NCBI GenBank assembly: GCA_016165875.1
Contig: JABBOT010000022.1
Coordinates: forward strand, 2,135,333-2,199,332
Reading direction: 5' to 3'
Length of the DNA: 64,000 nucleotides
DNA from: Acanthopleura granulata
Lineage: Eukaryota; Mollusca; Polyplacophora; Chitonida; Chitonidae
The position numbers were made by a program, and so were the translations under genes. The notes below the pieces were generated by a model, which was not told the DNA's origin, ran no database searches, and saw nothing but the letters and a program-made list of their open reading frames with translations. Below, in pieces: positions 38,701 to 53,700 of this stretch (the first letter of the stretch is position 1; the number at the start of each line of letters is the position of its first letter).

Positions 38701-41700
38701 GAACGGGGGTGGGAGATCAGTCAGGTTCACCCTCAGTACCTCAGCCAGGGAGACGTCCAGTAGGTCGGACTCTGCCATAAGGATACCTGTACAGCCCTCG
38801 TCACAAGCTGCAGGTGAGAAGTTAGTGTTTTTGTCTGATTGGTGTCTTTCTGAGCCCCATGTATCAATACATACATGTAAGCAATTTGAATGTGAGTTAT
38901 GTGTCAGAAGACAGATCTTACATATACGTAGTATAATTTATGCAACTATTCGTAAAAATTAACTACAGCAAAACTATCGAGAGAACAAGAGAGACCAATA
39001 TTACTTCCAATCAGTTTCAGTCAAACTCCTGAGAGAAGTCTTTAAGTAGACATTTATGAGGTGAATGTGAATGTGTGTAGCACTTAATACTGAAGGAGAA
39101 ACGAGAAACCTACGTTTACATCGGCCACCAATGAGTGCATGCCTGGGTCGACACTGATCACATGACCTGCCACTGAGGCCAGGTCGACAGCGGCACTGTC
39201 CAGAAACTGGGTCACACGTCCGACTCAGAGCGCCATCTATGTTACAGGCACACGGATGACATTGGTTACCTTCCAATGTCGGGTCGCCATAGAAACCAGG
39301 AAGGCATCTACAATGAACGTCATTTTTCCATCTCATCTCTAATATGTGGGTTGTTCTCAGTGAACATGGTAGTCAACAAAAAGTATTCAAAACCACCAAG
39401 TGAATTCATGAAAATTGTCAATTTTTATTTCTTGGTTTCTTTCCTAAATGTGACCCTCTGTGACCGATGGGGTTAGCATGCCAGTGCTTTGTAATAACCC
39501 AAATCTCCAAGTTACACCACTCACCACATCACCCCGATTACATTGCTCACCACATCACTGATATTACACTGCTCACTACATCACCCCAGTTACACTACTC
39601 ACCACACCACCCCGGGTACATTGCTCACCACATCACCCCAGTTACACCACTCACCACATCACCCCAGTTACACCACTCACCACACCACCGTGGGTACACC
39701 GCTCACCACATCACCCAGGTTACGGGGCTTACGACGTTAGCACGCCAGCACCCCCTGATGACCAAAGTGCCTCTCACCAATGCGGTCGCTGTAAGTTGTC
39801 CAGCTCCTGCTAGTTCCTCTCTGGCCGTATGAGGGATGGTCTGCCAGCAACCTGCAGATGGTTGTGGGTATACCCCCACCATGATGCTGGCCAAGGTTGT
39901 TTTGTAATCCTAAGACTGACTTGGTCTGGGATTGAAACTGTTTGTCCCAGATTGAGAGGCAGATGCTCATGGATCTATCATTTTCACCACCGTGGAATGT
40001 GTGCCAGAAGCCTGTGGATTTTCCTGGGTGGCCCAGAGTTCTGCCACCACAAAGCTTGCTGTCGTCATGTAAGTGAAATGTTCTTGAGTGTCGCATAAAA
40101 CACTAATCAAACTTTCACCCGTTTAACTGACGTCTGTTGTAGTTATCATATGCAGCGTTTTGTCAGTGTTACCTTTCACAGTGGTGTCCAGTGGTCCCCT
40201 GGGAGCAATTGTCACAGACATAATCTTCTCCATAACTGTAACAGGTTGGGCTAAAACTGAAATAGTAGTACAAACAATTAATTACAAACAGTTACTGCAT
40301 TTCCTATATAAGCTGAAGAGCAAAACTTTAAATAACAAATAGAAATCAATTGATTTCAGAAAACAGAAAATATATATTTGAAAAAAAACAAACACTTGTT
40401 TAAATACCCTTTGTTTCACACAGCTGCAAAGTTTTACAGATTCAATTCTTACTTGTTTGAGTTCATCTTCAGTGGACAGGCACACCTCTCACAGAAATGG
40501 AGTTCATTCCGTGGACCGTTGTCATAGTAGCCAGGGCCGCAATTTTCACAATGTTTGCCCGTGGTGTGATGTAAACAGGACTGAAATAATGTATTGTACC
40601 AAAGTAAGAAATTCTTTCATATTTCAGTTGTGTATTTATTTATTTATTCTTTATTTGACTGGTTTTTTATGCCATACTCGAGGATATTGCACTTATACAA
40701 CAGCTGCCATCATTATGGTGTAAGGAAACCGGGCAGAGCCCGGGGTTAACCCACGACCATGCGCAGGTTGCTGGCAGACCTTTCTTTCTGTTTGTTTAAC
40801 TGGTATGTGTTCAGTGCTAAACTTAAATAGATTTTTTCAGAAGTTGTATAGTGTGTGCACCTGGGAGTGGTTACAGAATGGCCTCCACTTCTTGACCACT
40901 CTTGCTGTTGTTCATCTCAAGATAATAACCACTGCCGACCATAGAAAATTAACCAATGTGCACTCCGAAAGTATACGAAATTCACTCCTGTTGACTTGAA
41001 AATACATATTCTTGACTGCCAAAATAATTAACAGCTGTTGTGTTCCATCTGATTACCTGACAATGTCCTGTGTAAGGATCACACAGTTGACTGTGGGTGT
41101 TACATTCACACGGCCTCATCCCCAGGCTGATGTTACAGAGGTTAGACCTGTCTACAGACACCTCAGTTAATGTCATCTGGTTACCTGACAATGTCCTGTG
41201 TAAGGATCACACAGCTGACTGTGGTTGTTACATTCACACGGCCTCATCCCCAGGCTGATGTTACAGAGGTTAGACCAGTCTACAGACACCTAAGTTAATG
41301 TCACCTGGTTACCTGGCAATGCCCTGTGTAAGGATCACACAGCTGACTGTGGTTGTTACATTCACACCCACTCATCCCCAGGCTGATGTTACAGAGGTTA
41401 GACCAGTCTACAGACACCTCAGTTAATGTCACCTGGTTACCTGGCAATGCCCTGTGTAAGGATCACACAGCTGACTGTGGTTGTTACATTCACACGGCCT
41501 CATCCCCAGGCTGATGTTGGAGAGGTTAGACCAGTCTACAAAGTCCCCGGAAGAGTCTCTATAAAAGCCTGAACCTGGAAGCTGACAAAGGAGATACAGT
41601 TTTCCTTTAATCTTTGTCAAATGAGAAGAGCTGAGAATATTACGAATTACTTTATTTTCTTGACCTTTCTCAGAAAATGTCAAGAGGAACAGAATGACCC

Positions 41701-44700
41701 AAAAGGCAAAGACAACTGTGAACCCAGTTTTATTTGAAACAGAGATTGAATGTAATAATCTGGCTCTCAGTGTTTTGTGTAAAATATTCCTATTTTAAAT
41801 ATTAAACTACCATTGAAATGATGAAATATTCCTAACTACCATTGAAATGATGAAATATTCCTAACCACCAATGAAAAGATGAAATATTCCTAACCACCAA
41901 TGAAAAGATGAAATATTCCTAACCACCAATGAAATGATGAAATATTCCTAAGCACAAAACTGGGCTTAAAGATAAACAATATCCTAAACATCATAATCTA
42001 TTAATTTTACTTTTTAAGTGCATGTATGAATCTTAGCAAAAGAGTTATAAAAGCAGGAGAAAGAATAGCATGACCCTGGATCAAGGCATCAAATCCATGT
42101 CCTCCTACATGAATCACATACATGTATGCTTTCCAAATAAATCTGTTTCACATTTTGTTTTTCCTCTCTATGTTGATGGCACTGGCAACATTATGTATTC
42201 TGTTGTAATTTTTTACTACGTGTTTTATATGGGATACCAATCTTACCTGACACGATGTGCCACTGTACACAGCTGGGCACTGACAGAACTCAATGCCAAG
42301 GGCAGATAACCCAGTACCATGGTCTTCACTGGCCACATCCAGGGACAGCCCCATGAGCCTGTGTTCAAAGTAAGTTGTAAGATTTTCTTGATTTCCAGGA
42401 ACATGTAAGAAAAATATAATGGGGGTGCTCTTTCCAAGAATGTTTTCTGTCATACATATACAGATAATCCCATGTGTTTAGTTCAACATCAGTTGAATTT
42501 CAATTTTTTAAGGCCTCACCAGCACATCAAGTCACAGGGAATCAAAATTGGCAGACTGGTGACTGGGGAGACACCGTGAAAATTAGAATATCCTTAACAC
42601 ATCCAATACCTCTCATTATCTTTTTTATTTATTTATTTGATTGGTGTTTTACACTGTACTCAAGAATATTTCAATTATATGACAGCGGCCAACATTATGG
42701 TGGGAGGAAAACGGGCAGAGCTTGAGAGAAATGCTTGACCATCTGCAAGTTGCTGGCGAACCTTCCCACATACGGTCGGGGAGGAAGCCGGCATGAGCTG
42801 GACTTGAACTCACAGCCACTTTATTGGAGAGAGGCTCCAGTGTCATTATGCTGCACTAGCACGCTAACCACCTCCGCCATGGAAGCCCCCATTATTTAAT
42901 GTAAATGGTTGTTATTCTAACGTCTCAGTCACGCTGCACGCAAATGCAGACCCCCACGGCAAGGCTGTACTGACTGAATGATCCTGACCCAATAGCAATC
43001 TTAAGGCAAAACAAGATCACAACTCTCGATTAATAAACACATTTATATGAATCAAGAGTGTTACCATCGGCTCACATTCAGCTCTTCCTCATTCAGGTGT
43101 GTCTTGAAGTCAAGAGGTACCTGGTTAAAGTTTTGCTGGGCACATCGACTTCCTCTGCCTATAAACCCAATTGCCTGATACGTGAAAAATTCTTAAGCTG
43201 GGCGTTGAACACCAATCCTTCTATCACTTGGGTATTGGCCTTTGGATCGAATTATTGATCCTTGATCTTTAATGGCCTCAAGTTAATATGGCGTCCAATA
43301 AGCCAATGCAAAAACACCTCATTAACTGTCTATATACTTACTGGACATAGTAGTTGTAGGCCGAGGGAGCTGCCAGGATATACACCTCCTCCAGGTCAGA
43401 GAGAACCACCATTAACATGGCTCTGCTGACAGACTGGCCTGGCTGATCCTGAATCACCCAATACTCCTATAACATTGTAATACATTCAATCATGTACAAT
43501 GTTGACCTACACTGCACAGTATCAACAAGACAAGGGCTTTTTACCAGTGGCTAGCCACTGGCTTGCCATTAGTACAATTATGGCCAGCTTCTAGAACTCC
43601 ACTATACAACAGCACTATCTCTGTTGTATGCAGAGATTGGAGAGTTTGTAGAGTGTTTTGCAGGAATGGTGGCCAATCAGGGATAACTTTCAACGGCTGA
43701 GAAATCACAGTCTGTCTCCCCCTGTATAAGCACACATATTTTGACTTGACCCGTCAGTTAGGCTCATATCCAAAGTGTATTCATAAAACTTTATTATAAG
43801 CTTCTTTTTTATAAGAAAGGGAAAGAATTCCTGAAGAAGTTCTGCCATCTTCTGAAGTACTGCTATTCTAGTGCCGTCATTGGGAAGTATATGCTCAAGA
43901 CAAAACTACCACCTTTATTTATTGGGTTTTTTTTTCCTGTCAATTTTTATTTCTAGAACTACACATGACCACATTTTTAAAACAACGTGTACTTTTCAAC
44001 TAGTAAACTAACTTTTTTCAGTGAATTTTATTTTCACACCTTTTTTTTTTGTTCAAATATTTCAAAACTTTCACGAAGCCTCTTTATACATGAGCCTACC
44101 TCTGACAGCACCACCTGCACCAGATTCTCCACATTGGGCAGTAACCTGAGGTCACCGTGGTGCTCCAGCACCATCCCACGACCTCTCAGCGCCGCCGTGA
44201 CCATGGAGGTGACGGCCGTGTCCTCTGCCCAGTCTGCTGACCCGTCGACATCAAACACGGGGGCATGGAACAGTAGGCGGTACTCCAGACGGCCCCCATA
44301 CGACAATACCTGAAGGTTGACGGAAAGCATTTTCACACTTCAGTCACATACATTTCTTTACCTCCTGAAAGTTCTTCCCCTCTTTTCCATGACTCACAAA
44401 CCCGACTACCGTTATATTCATATATGAGTAAGTCAAGTATTTGTCAGCATGATGTGACAAAGCAATAAAATAAGCAAATATCAACCATACAAAAGAAATG
44501 AACACATGACTGACTGATCAATACGTCAATAAATAAATCAATAATTATTAGCTCTATTGGTCAAAGGCCAGAAGAGGTTATGTATTAGCAAGTTGTTCGG
44601 TGTCCGTCCATCTGTTTGTCTGTCCAGTGTCTGCCAACTTTTCCTTCAAAACACTACTCTTCCTACTTCCTCTTCCTCTTCTTTTTGTAAGATTTGAACG

Positions 44701-47700
44701 AAACTTTGTTGAAGTCTAGACATAATTTGTATCATCAATTTTCTGATGATTGGTTGTCCGTCTGTTTATTCAGAATTTGTTAGCATTTTAAAAATTTTCC
44801 TACAGCATTTTTCTGATTTTAATGAAACTTTACTCAAGTATAGATTACATCAAGATACACAATTCAGAGTACTGATTTTCCATTGCGATGATTGGTTGCC
44901 CATCTGTCTGTCTGTTTATCCAGTATATGTTAACATACATGTTTCTTTCTGAACGCTACTCCTCCTACAGATTTTTTCTGATTTCACTGAAACTTTGTTC
45001 TAGACTCTATCAAGATACAACTCATGGTATTGATTTTCGATTTCAATGTTGATTGTCCGTCCGTTTGTCTGCATGTTTATCCAGTATATGTCAACATACG
45101 TGTCTTTCAGAACACTTCTTTTCCTATAGTTTTTGAATGATTGTAACAAAACTTGGTTTAAGTGTAGACTACATCAAGATACATAAACTGCAGAAACAAT
45201 TCTCCATTCCAATTATAAGTAGTCTGTCTCTCTGTTCATCCAGCATATGTTAACATTTCATTTCAAAACGCTACTAGTTACTGTTACAGATTTCGTCTAG
45301 CTTCAACCAAACTTGGTACAAGTGAATCAACATACATATTTCGTAGTATTGATTTTCAATTTTGACAGTCCACTGCCTGTTATACATACATAATTCTGTA
45401 ATCGACTCGGTGATAATTTTGTCCCAAACAGTAGAGCTACTGTCTCATCCGAGACTCTGGTCTCCAGTTGTGTTACTCATATAAATTAGTTTTTTCCAAC
45501 ATCACATTTGTTCATGTTAACGCTTCTGAGTCAGTGGAATTTAAAAGATGGGAATATTATAACAGAGAAGACTTTGTGCTAGACCTACATATACAGCTTC
45601 TATTTATGTGTGGATGATGTGTCAGCTACAGCTTTAAATCAAGAGGTTTTTCAGAAACCTGATGAAGGGCGATGGTTTACTACAAGCACTTTGGTTTCTG
45701 CCATCACAAACCTGATGAAGGGCGATGGTTTACTACAAGCACTTTGGTTTCTTGGTTTCTGCCATCACAAACCTGATGAAGGGCGATGGTTTACTACAAG
45801 CACTTTGGTTTCTGCCATCACAAACCTGATGAAGGACGATGGTTTACTACAAGCACTTTGGTTTCTGCCATCACAAACCTGATGAAGGGCGATGGTTTAC
45901 TACAAGCACTTTGGTTTCTGCCATCACAAACCTGATGAAGGGCGATGGTTTACTACAAGCACTTTGGTTTCTGCCATCACAAACCTGATGAAGGACGATG
46001 GTTTACTAGAAGCACTTTGGTTTCTGCCATCACAAACCTGATGAAGGACGATGGTTTACTACAAGCACTTTGGTTTCTGCCATCACAAACCTCAGCGCCA
46101 TTACGTAAGTGAAAAATTCTTGAACACAGAAATATAGATGCCAATCATATGAATTAATGAATATGTTATCAGGAAACAGAGGTTGGGATACCTTGTCCCC
46201 AGTGAAGTTACTCGGGAGGGTCCAGTACAGAGGTTGTAGGATATCAGAAGGCGTGATGCTGACATCAGAGATCCCTGGTGGGATAACACTGTAACCGCGT
46301 GACTTCAACACAGGGTGAGGAGATCGCCCGCTCAAGTCCACTTTCCTGTCTTCACCGTATACCTGTAGGAGAATGCAGAAAAATGATCACTCATAAATCC
46401 TTCTTTTAACAAGCCTGATATTCACATCAAAGTTAAAATTAGAATTGTTTTCTTTTAATCAAACCTTAAATCTGATAATAACTGCATGGTCTGTAGTATT
46501 ACTTAAAACTCTGGTACAGAATTTCAAAAACTGATCCTTCATCTACCTGAAGGTATGCAGCATCCATATGATTCTCCCAATGTCACCTCCCTTCAAAAAT
46601 GTATTTAGGTATCCAACATGCTGTTTGTGTTTATTACTTTTATTTTATAATGTTCCATTTGATTTTCACCTTTTTCCAGAAGTAAGGGGCATGCGAGCAT
46701 TGATCTGAGTTCCCAAAGCAGAAGCATTTTGAACAACCATTCACGTCCTCTGCTTGGAGACCGAAGTAGCCAGCTCTACATTGGTCGCAATTCCTGCCTT
46801 CCATATTTTGCTGAAAAAATGAAATCTTCCGCCTTTAGTACAATTCATAGTTTTTATAACACAGTATCACTTGAACAGAACAAATAACTATATTGCATAT
46901 ACAATTAAACTCATAAGTGTAAACCCAACAGTATTAAAATCCTGGCATTGGACATGGAATTTGTGGATTCCCCTGTTCTCTCTGACCTTGCCGGGCTTTT
47001 TCTAGCCAATTTCATTTTAGAAACACAATATAAAACTTGTCAAAAACTCAGTTTTACGCTACTTCTCACTGTGGTAACCAAAGTGGCTGGAAAAAAACCC
47101 TGCCTTGTTGACAATAAACAATCAAAGATGATAGTGACCCTGGTTGCACATTCCTGAAGACCATTAGTTGTCCACCAATAAGGCGAGCTTGTCTGTCTGT
47201 CACACATTGGACAGTTTCTCTATCTAAAGGTCAGTGGTTTAACCAAGGCACTCCAGTTTCCACCACCCATGAAAGTTATCTTACATGAATAAGTGAAGAA
47301 TTTTTGATTACGGCATTAATCAATCAATCAATCTATTCACTTCTATAAGTGTTGAAGAAAATTACCAAGATAACCAACCCTTTTCGGTCCTCTGAATTTG
47401 GCTGATCATTTCCTGGTTTTTGCTGCATATGTATTACAAAATATAGTGAGTCCAGATGCCTCACCTTACAGAGACAAGTCCCTGATTGGTCACACTGACA
47501 GGCACCTGACCCGTCACACTCCGTCGATAACGTTCCGTTCTGGTTACACAAACACGGCCGACAGCTCGGGAAGCCGTAGTAACCAAACTCACAGCGGTCA
47601 CAGTGCCGTCCAGTGAAGTCTTCCTTACAGAGACACTGACCGCTGATCTGGTCACACTGGCCGTTCAGGGACCCAGATTTGTGGCAATCACAATGCTGAC

Positions 47701-50700
47701 AAAACAACAACAACCAAAAACAAGTTCAGAAGCTGGCTGTTGTAAAGTGTATCAGATGTTAAACAAAGCTTCAATTTCAGTCGGACCTGTATGCAAACTA
47801 ACAGGATTTCAGTCTGGGCTTAAGGTAATACCTGGCTTAACTGCTAACATACATTTATCTGAAAACATATCATTTTAGAGGAAATAATCAAACCGAATAG
47901 AACGAGATCTGCATATTAACATTTATAAAATGTAAGACTTAATCGATGATTGTGAAGCGAAGTTAGTGAGTATAATTTCACCTGAAGAAATAAACAAAAC
48001 ATGCAATTCATTACAGAGTGGAATAGTAACTCGCACCTATAATTATTAAATTTCTTATCATTGCTCAAAATTTCAAAAACTGAAATAAAATTTCTACACT
48101 TTGACAAACTATTACTCTTAATTACTTTTAAGAAGTATGAGTACAAATGCAAATACATGTATATATGGTGTTCTTACACATAACAGTAAAACTGAGTTAA
48201 AGAGATCCTTTCAAAAATGTGTTCTGATATGTTCTTTTCTTACCTTGCATCCGTTAACCGGGTGAAGGCCCCAGGTGTTGGGGGCACAGCTCTGACACTG
48301 CTCCCCCTGGGTGTACTCCGGGCAAACACAACTGCCCGTGTCAGGGTCACACACATGGTATACAGACTTACATGGTTCACATGCTGAGGGTGAAGTAAGA
48401 GACAAGAGAAAAGAAGAGAGTGATTTGGAAGAAAATACATATAATGTCCAGTTACCTGACAAATCTCTGAACAGTGAGAGCCAGCGTCAAAAATGTACAC
48501 AAAGGCATTTATTTATTTATATGAAAACAACAACCATCCCCTTTCTGCCAGACCTTTCCATAGAGAAATATAATATCGATGTATTACTTCCTTCAAGGTC
48601 ATGTAGATTATGAGGTGGATAACTTTGTACAGGTGAGCTAACTCAAAGGAGTTGCAGTGACCAGAAATGGTAACAGATGAACATACAGAAAGACAGTCCA
48701 GTAGAAGATCATATTTCCAAAGGCAATAAAAAATGAACACAACTGTATGTGCTTAACACGTTGACTGCCGGCCTCACCCATCCCAACCACTCCAATAAGC
48801 CAGCTGTGGATTATATTAGTTTCTGGCTTATTATTCAATTTCCGCAAACTGAATTTGGTGTCACTTTTACTGGCAACCACAGGGAGGGAATAACCATACT
48901 ACGAGATATCTCGTAGGATGGCGGTGTGAGAGAAGCAAATGACCTTGTATGCCAAACAGGAGTTATCTCGTACCATATTGGGTACGAGATAAGTCGTAGC
49001 TGGCATATGTAAATGACAATGCATATGACACCGCCTTCACTGTGTGTTTAGTATATAATTCACGTAATACTCTGACTTATTGGTATCCACAAACAGATAA
49101 TTTGTGGCCGTTTTTATATTTTCTCAAACCTTTACATTACATGCAAATGAATGGGCTACTTCAAAGCAATGGGACTGTCATGTGATCAATTTCCGTCACA
49201 TTACTACATGCAAAATAAAGCCCAATTGGATTGATTTTCTCTTATATTTTGGAGTTTTTAAAATTTTCTATTTTCACCAATAAACTACTTTCTGCATACA
49301 TCATGCCTATAATACACACCAGGATCTTTAACCAAGCTTTTTACCAAGTCATGATTTAACAAGAGTTAACTCGTACTTGGCAAGATGTGGGACATCCCTT
49401 ACCACAAGATATCTCGTATTCAGCAGTCAATGTGTTAAGAAAGGCTCCCAGATGTTTCCCCTCTTACCTCTGCAGCCTTTGTATGAGAAGCTGTAATACC
49501 CCTGCTCACACCTTGAACAATTCCTGCCTCTCACACCATCTTTGCACGGACACTGGCCTGTGATTGGATCACAGGAGCTATCCCATGATCCCTGTCTATG
49601 GCAGTCACATGACTGACATCCTATGTCTGCTGTCAAATTCCAATAGCCCTCCTGTTGAGACAAAACAAACATTAGCAAGATATTGGCTGGAAGTGCTGGA
49701 TTGCCAAACTCTCTTCGGCATGGCACTAGCTCACCACTAGCACACTTGTAGCGGGCTTCCAACTTTCCACTACCATTCATGTAACTATCATGAGCGCAGA
49801 GTGAACACTTACTGTTATGGTCTGTGACAAACTGCTCTGTTAGATGATCTGTCCATTAGTTGGTTGGTCAATCAAATATTTCATATCTTGTAAGAAAGCA
49901 TGCTTGTTTCCACATTTTCAGTCATTCTAGAGACAAACTACAGCCAATCCACTGATCAACTGGTTGCTTGCCTGCAGAGAAATTTCAGCATGACTAACTT
50001 TACAAATCATTTAAATAGTAAATCTTAGGATCTGACCATTCATTCTTTGTTTCAATGGACATTTTAAGGTGCTGGCATCTTGTCCCACTGTAGGCCTTCC
50101 CAAACGAGGGCATGACATCCTACCCAGATTTTGCAGTATAAGTACATAGGTTTGTTGTCAGAAGTCGATGGTTTAAGCCAGGCACTCCAATTTCCTTCAC
50201 CCATAAAACTCACCACCATTACATATGGGGAAAATTCTTGAGTATAGTGTTGAAAAACAATCAATCTATCAATCAATCATTCAATCAACTGGCACTGTGA
50301 TATTCGCAAACTCTTATGGAGGATCCTATCAAACATCACCCAATCACCCTATCAACCACTGAATCGGTCACCGATCTCACCTGACAATCGTCACACCTGT
50401 GACCTGTGACATGAGGTAAACACAGACACTGACCCGAGGATGGGTCACATGACACGCTGCTGTTACTGCCCACAGCATCGCAGTCACATTCTGAAACAGG
50501 CACAAAAAGGATTTCCTGATCCAACAATAATAAGCAATCTTTATTGCAATAATTTATACGATACAGAAAAAAACAAAAATACGAACGACAAAACATACAG
50601 CTAACAACTAACATTATGTCTGATCAAACTATACTTTACTATATTTATTTGACTGTTCTATTACGAACTACTGAATAACATTTCGCTTTGCAACACCAGA

Positions 50701-53700
50701 GAGGTGTTTAATTCTTTTTAGGAGTTTGGGGTGAAATGACTAGATTCCAGGAAGTTGGAACACCTCCACAAGTACTTGAAAAACCTTCAGCTTTAAAACC
50801 TTAAGAAATGGATTCAACCAAGTGACTATCTTAGTCAAGGGACAGATTTCTCAGGCAAAACCTATTTGATGATGCAGACAGTGAAGGATTGAAGGCAACC
50901 CACTGGAGCACCCAGTTATAAGATGACGTGTCCCAAATGTGTCACCTCTTCAGCCATGTGGAATGACAACTATGTTTTGTTTAGTAGTCTCTACTTCTTA
51001 CACTGGATCAGTCTTGTCTGCTAGTATGTATCTCCATTAAGACCTTCTATGGTCTAACCTCAAAAAACAATGATTTCTCAACCCTGATTATTCCATTTGT
51101 TGTAGTGAGGAAGAGCTAAAAGATAAAGTGCAGGTCCATCATCAGTCAGACAACTACAAACTATGTGCAAAAATTGTTTCGGTGCTCTTTTCAGATTCAT
51201 TTTTACAAGAGTCAAATGAACTCAAATGTTTGAATTGTATGTTGGACTTTGTAGATTGGGATTTATGGCCAGCACTGCCAATGTTGGGGTAGTCTGATAA
51301 CATGTCACCTTTTTCTTAATACTCGTAAGAGGAGGAATGTTTGGAAATATTATTCCAGTACCAGTAATCTTTTACTCTTTGAAAATAAGAGATATTCTAA
51401 CATTAAAGGCTTTATGTAGAGTGGGAAAAACTTTTTGTGAAGTAAGAGTGTCAAAGAATGATTATATTGTTCATGAAGCTCATCACAGAATTCAAACACT
51501 TAAATGCATTTTCCTTTTTTTGAATATAAAAAAAATTAATTAAGGCATTTAATTTTTCCACATGGAACCATGACTTACCCACACAGCCTGCCTCTGACAG
51601 TCCATAGTGTCCATCCTGACACACATCGCAAGACAATCCTGTCACCCCGTCCTTGCAGTCACACTGACCGGTCTGAGGGTCACACATCTGGTGTTGGGAA
51701 CCAGTACTACTGCAGTTGCAAGGGAGGCAACCCGCCTCAACATTGCCAAAACCTGCCTAACACAGAATCATACAGAACCATGTCATTAAATAGGTATTTA
51801 AAGTAAGATTATTTTATGTTTTAACTTTTTTATACATCTTTTTCGATGTAGTGACATTTTTTAATTACTTTCATTATCCTATGTTCTATATGAATAGTCC
51901 AAGACTGACAACACGCATCATACATGTGCCTTTCTTTAGGCCAATCGTACTTACTTCATTGTTGCTGTGATTGGTCACATAACAATGTATTTTTTCACCA
52001 GTTACTGTCTCAAGAGGTGACATTATGATAAAATAATGTTAAATATAAAACCTGTTCCACTTGCACACTAATTTTCCAAAATCGTCATGCAGGAAATAAG
52101 AAATCAAATGTCATTAGCCTGAAGCAATATTAGATCAAATTCAATTAACCATTACAAATCAGCGACACCATTCTTATTTATGGATTTCACTGGTGTTTTA
52201 AGCCCCAACATTTATATTGTTCTATGACGGTGTGCAGGTTTATTTAGGGTTACTTGTCTACACCGAGCTAGTTCAGGCAGCTTTACCAGCATTCAAAATG
52301 GCTATAATTATGTACACTGTTTGAATGCAAGAATTTGGTACAATGGTGTCGTTATGACAACCCTGATAGCCAGAGTCACATCACTCAGGTGTGCCTTGGG
52401 CACTTAGGCCTACAGGTAAGAACGTACCTCACAGCGGTCACAGTGCCGTCCAGTGAAGTGAGGCTTACACACACACTGACCAATTCTCTGGTCACACTCA
52501 CTGTCCATAGATCCGGCTTGATCACAGTTACATGCTGGGGAAAGCAAGCAGAATGTACATTGTCACAGATCAGACTAAATGTTTAAACAACATTGTATGC
52601 ACAGTGTCTGTGATGTTAAAACAGTGATGTTCTGGTAACAGGATGATCAGGGATATGTTCATATATTGATATCAAACAATGATGTTAAGAGAAGAGACCA
52701 ATAAACATCTATCTAGTGGTGATCCTAGCCTGTAGCACTCTCCGAACTTTATTTAACTACAACCTTAGATAATTAAAAGTCCAGGTATTCACAAACAAGA
52801 AAGGAATCAGAGATTGCAAAAATGTATGTCCCCTCCTCCAAATGCACAACCTGCATAAGAAAAACGAAAACGAAACAAGAGACATACTTCACATAGGTAT
52901 GGATTCAATAACAACATGGACAAATGCGTGACAAGAAAAATAGCAGGGGAGGTTGCAATCTGAAAGTCAAGGGATGAACTGGGTCTGCCCACAAATCTGA
53001 GCAAACACAACTTCTAAAATAGATTGAAATGTGTAAAAATAACCAGTGCACAAGTTCAGATTGTTTAGCACATATTTGTGTGAGACTGAGAATCCTATGC
53101 CTAATATTTGCTGAGATATGCTCTGTACAAAGCGGAGAAATATGCACAAGGGCAGACAATTCCTAAAATAAATCAAAACATGACAAAATAACCTCACAGT
53201 GCACAACACCAGATCATTTTGCAAACTTTGTGCGAGTTTGAGAATCCTATGCCTAACAGTTGCCGAGATATACTCCTCACTAGCTCTAGCGGGCTTACCC
53301 ATACATTATTATGCATAGAGATCCTTCCTACTCCCTGCAGCCGTATTTCACCAACATACCGTGCTCTCCCTCTCAGTTTGATGTTGGCATCAACAAAACA
53401 TTTATTTCTGTAGACCCACATGTCTGAGATGTTCGTTGTCCAGTGTTGCCTGGTCGCACAGCCTCTAGCAAATGCAGACGGGTATAAAACTCCTCGACGG
53501 TAGGTCCATTTGAAAAGTCATTCGCGCCAAACTAGCCATGTTGACAACTTTCATCATTTTGGGACCTCGCTAGTCGGCTGGACTTCCCTGACCATGACTC
53601 AGAACCCACTGGTTGAGTATTCGGCTCTGGCCAGACTTTACAGACGATTGAGAATCGTTAGTAAATAACACCAGTCTGGCACAAATGACTTTCGAAATGG

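Noticed and set aside
41057..41440. Three further LE exons
   Set aside because: The copies lack convincing acceptors, and their 128 bp spacing would not keep the reading frame; exon 21 joins exon 22 in phase without them.
45610..45882. 90-codon plus-strand ORF
   Set aside because: It is the 53 bp SINE-internal array read in cycling frames.
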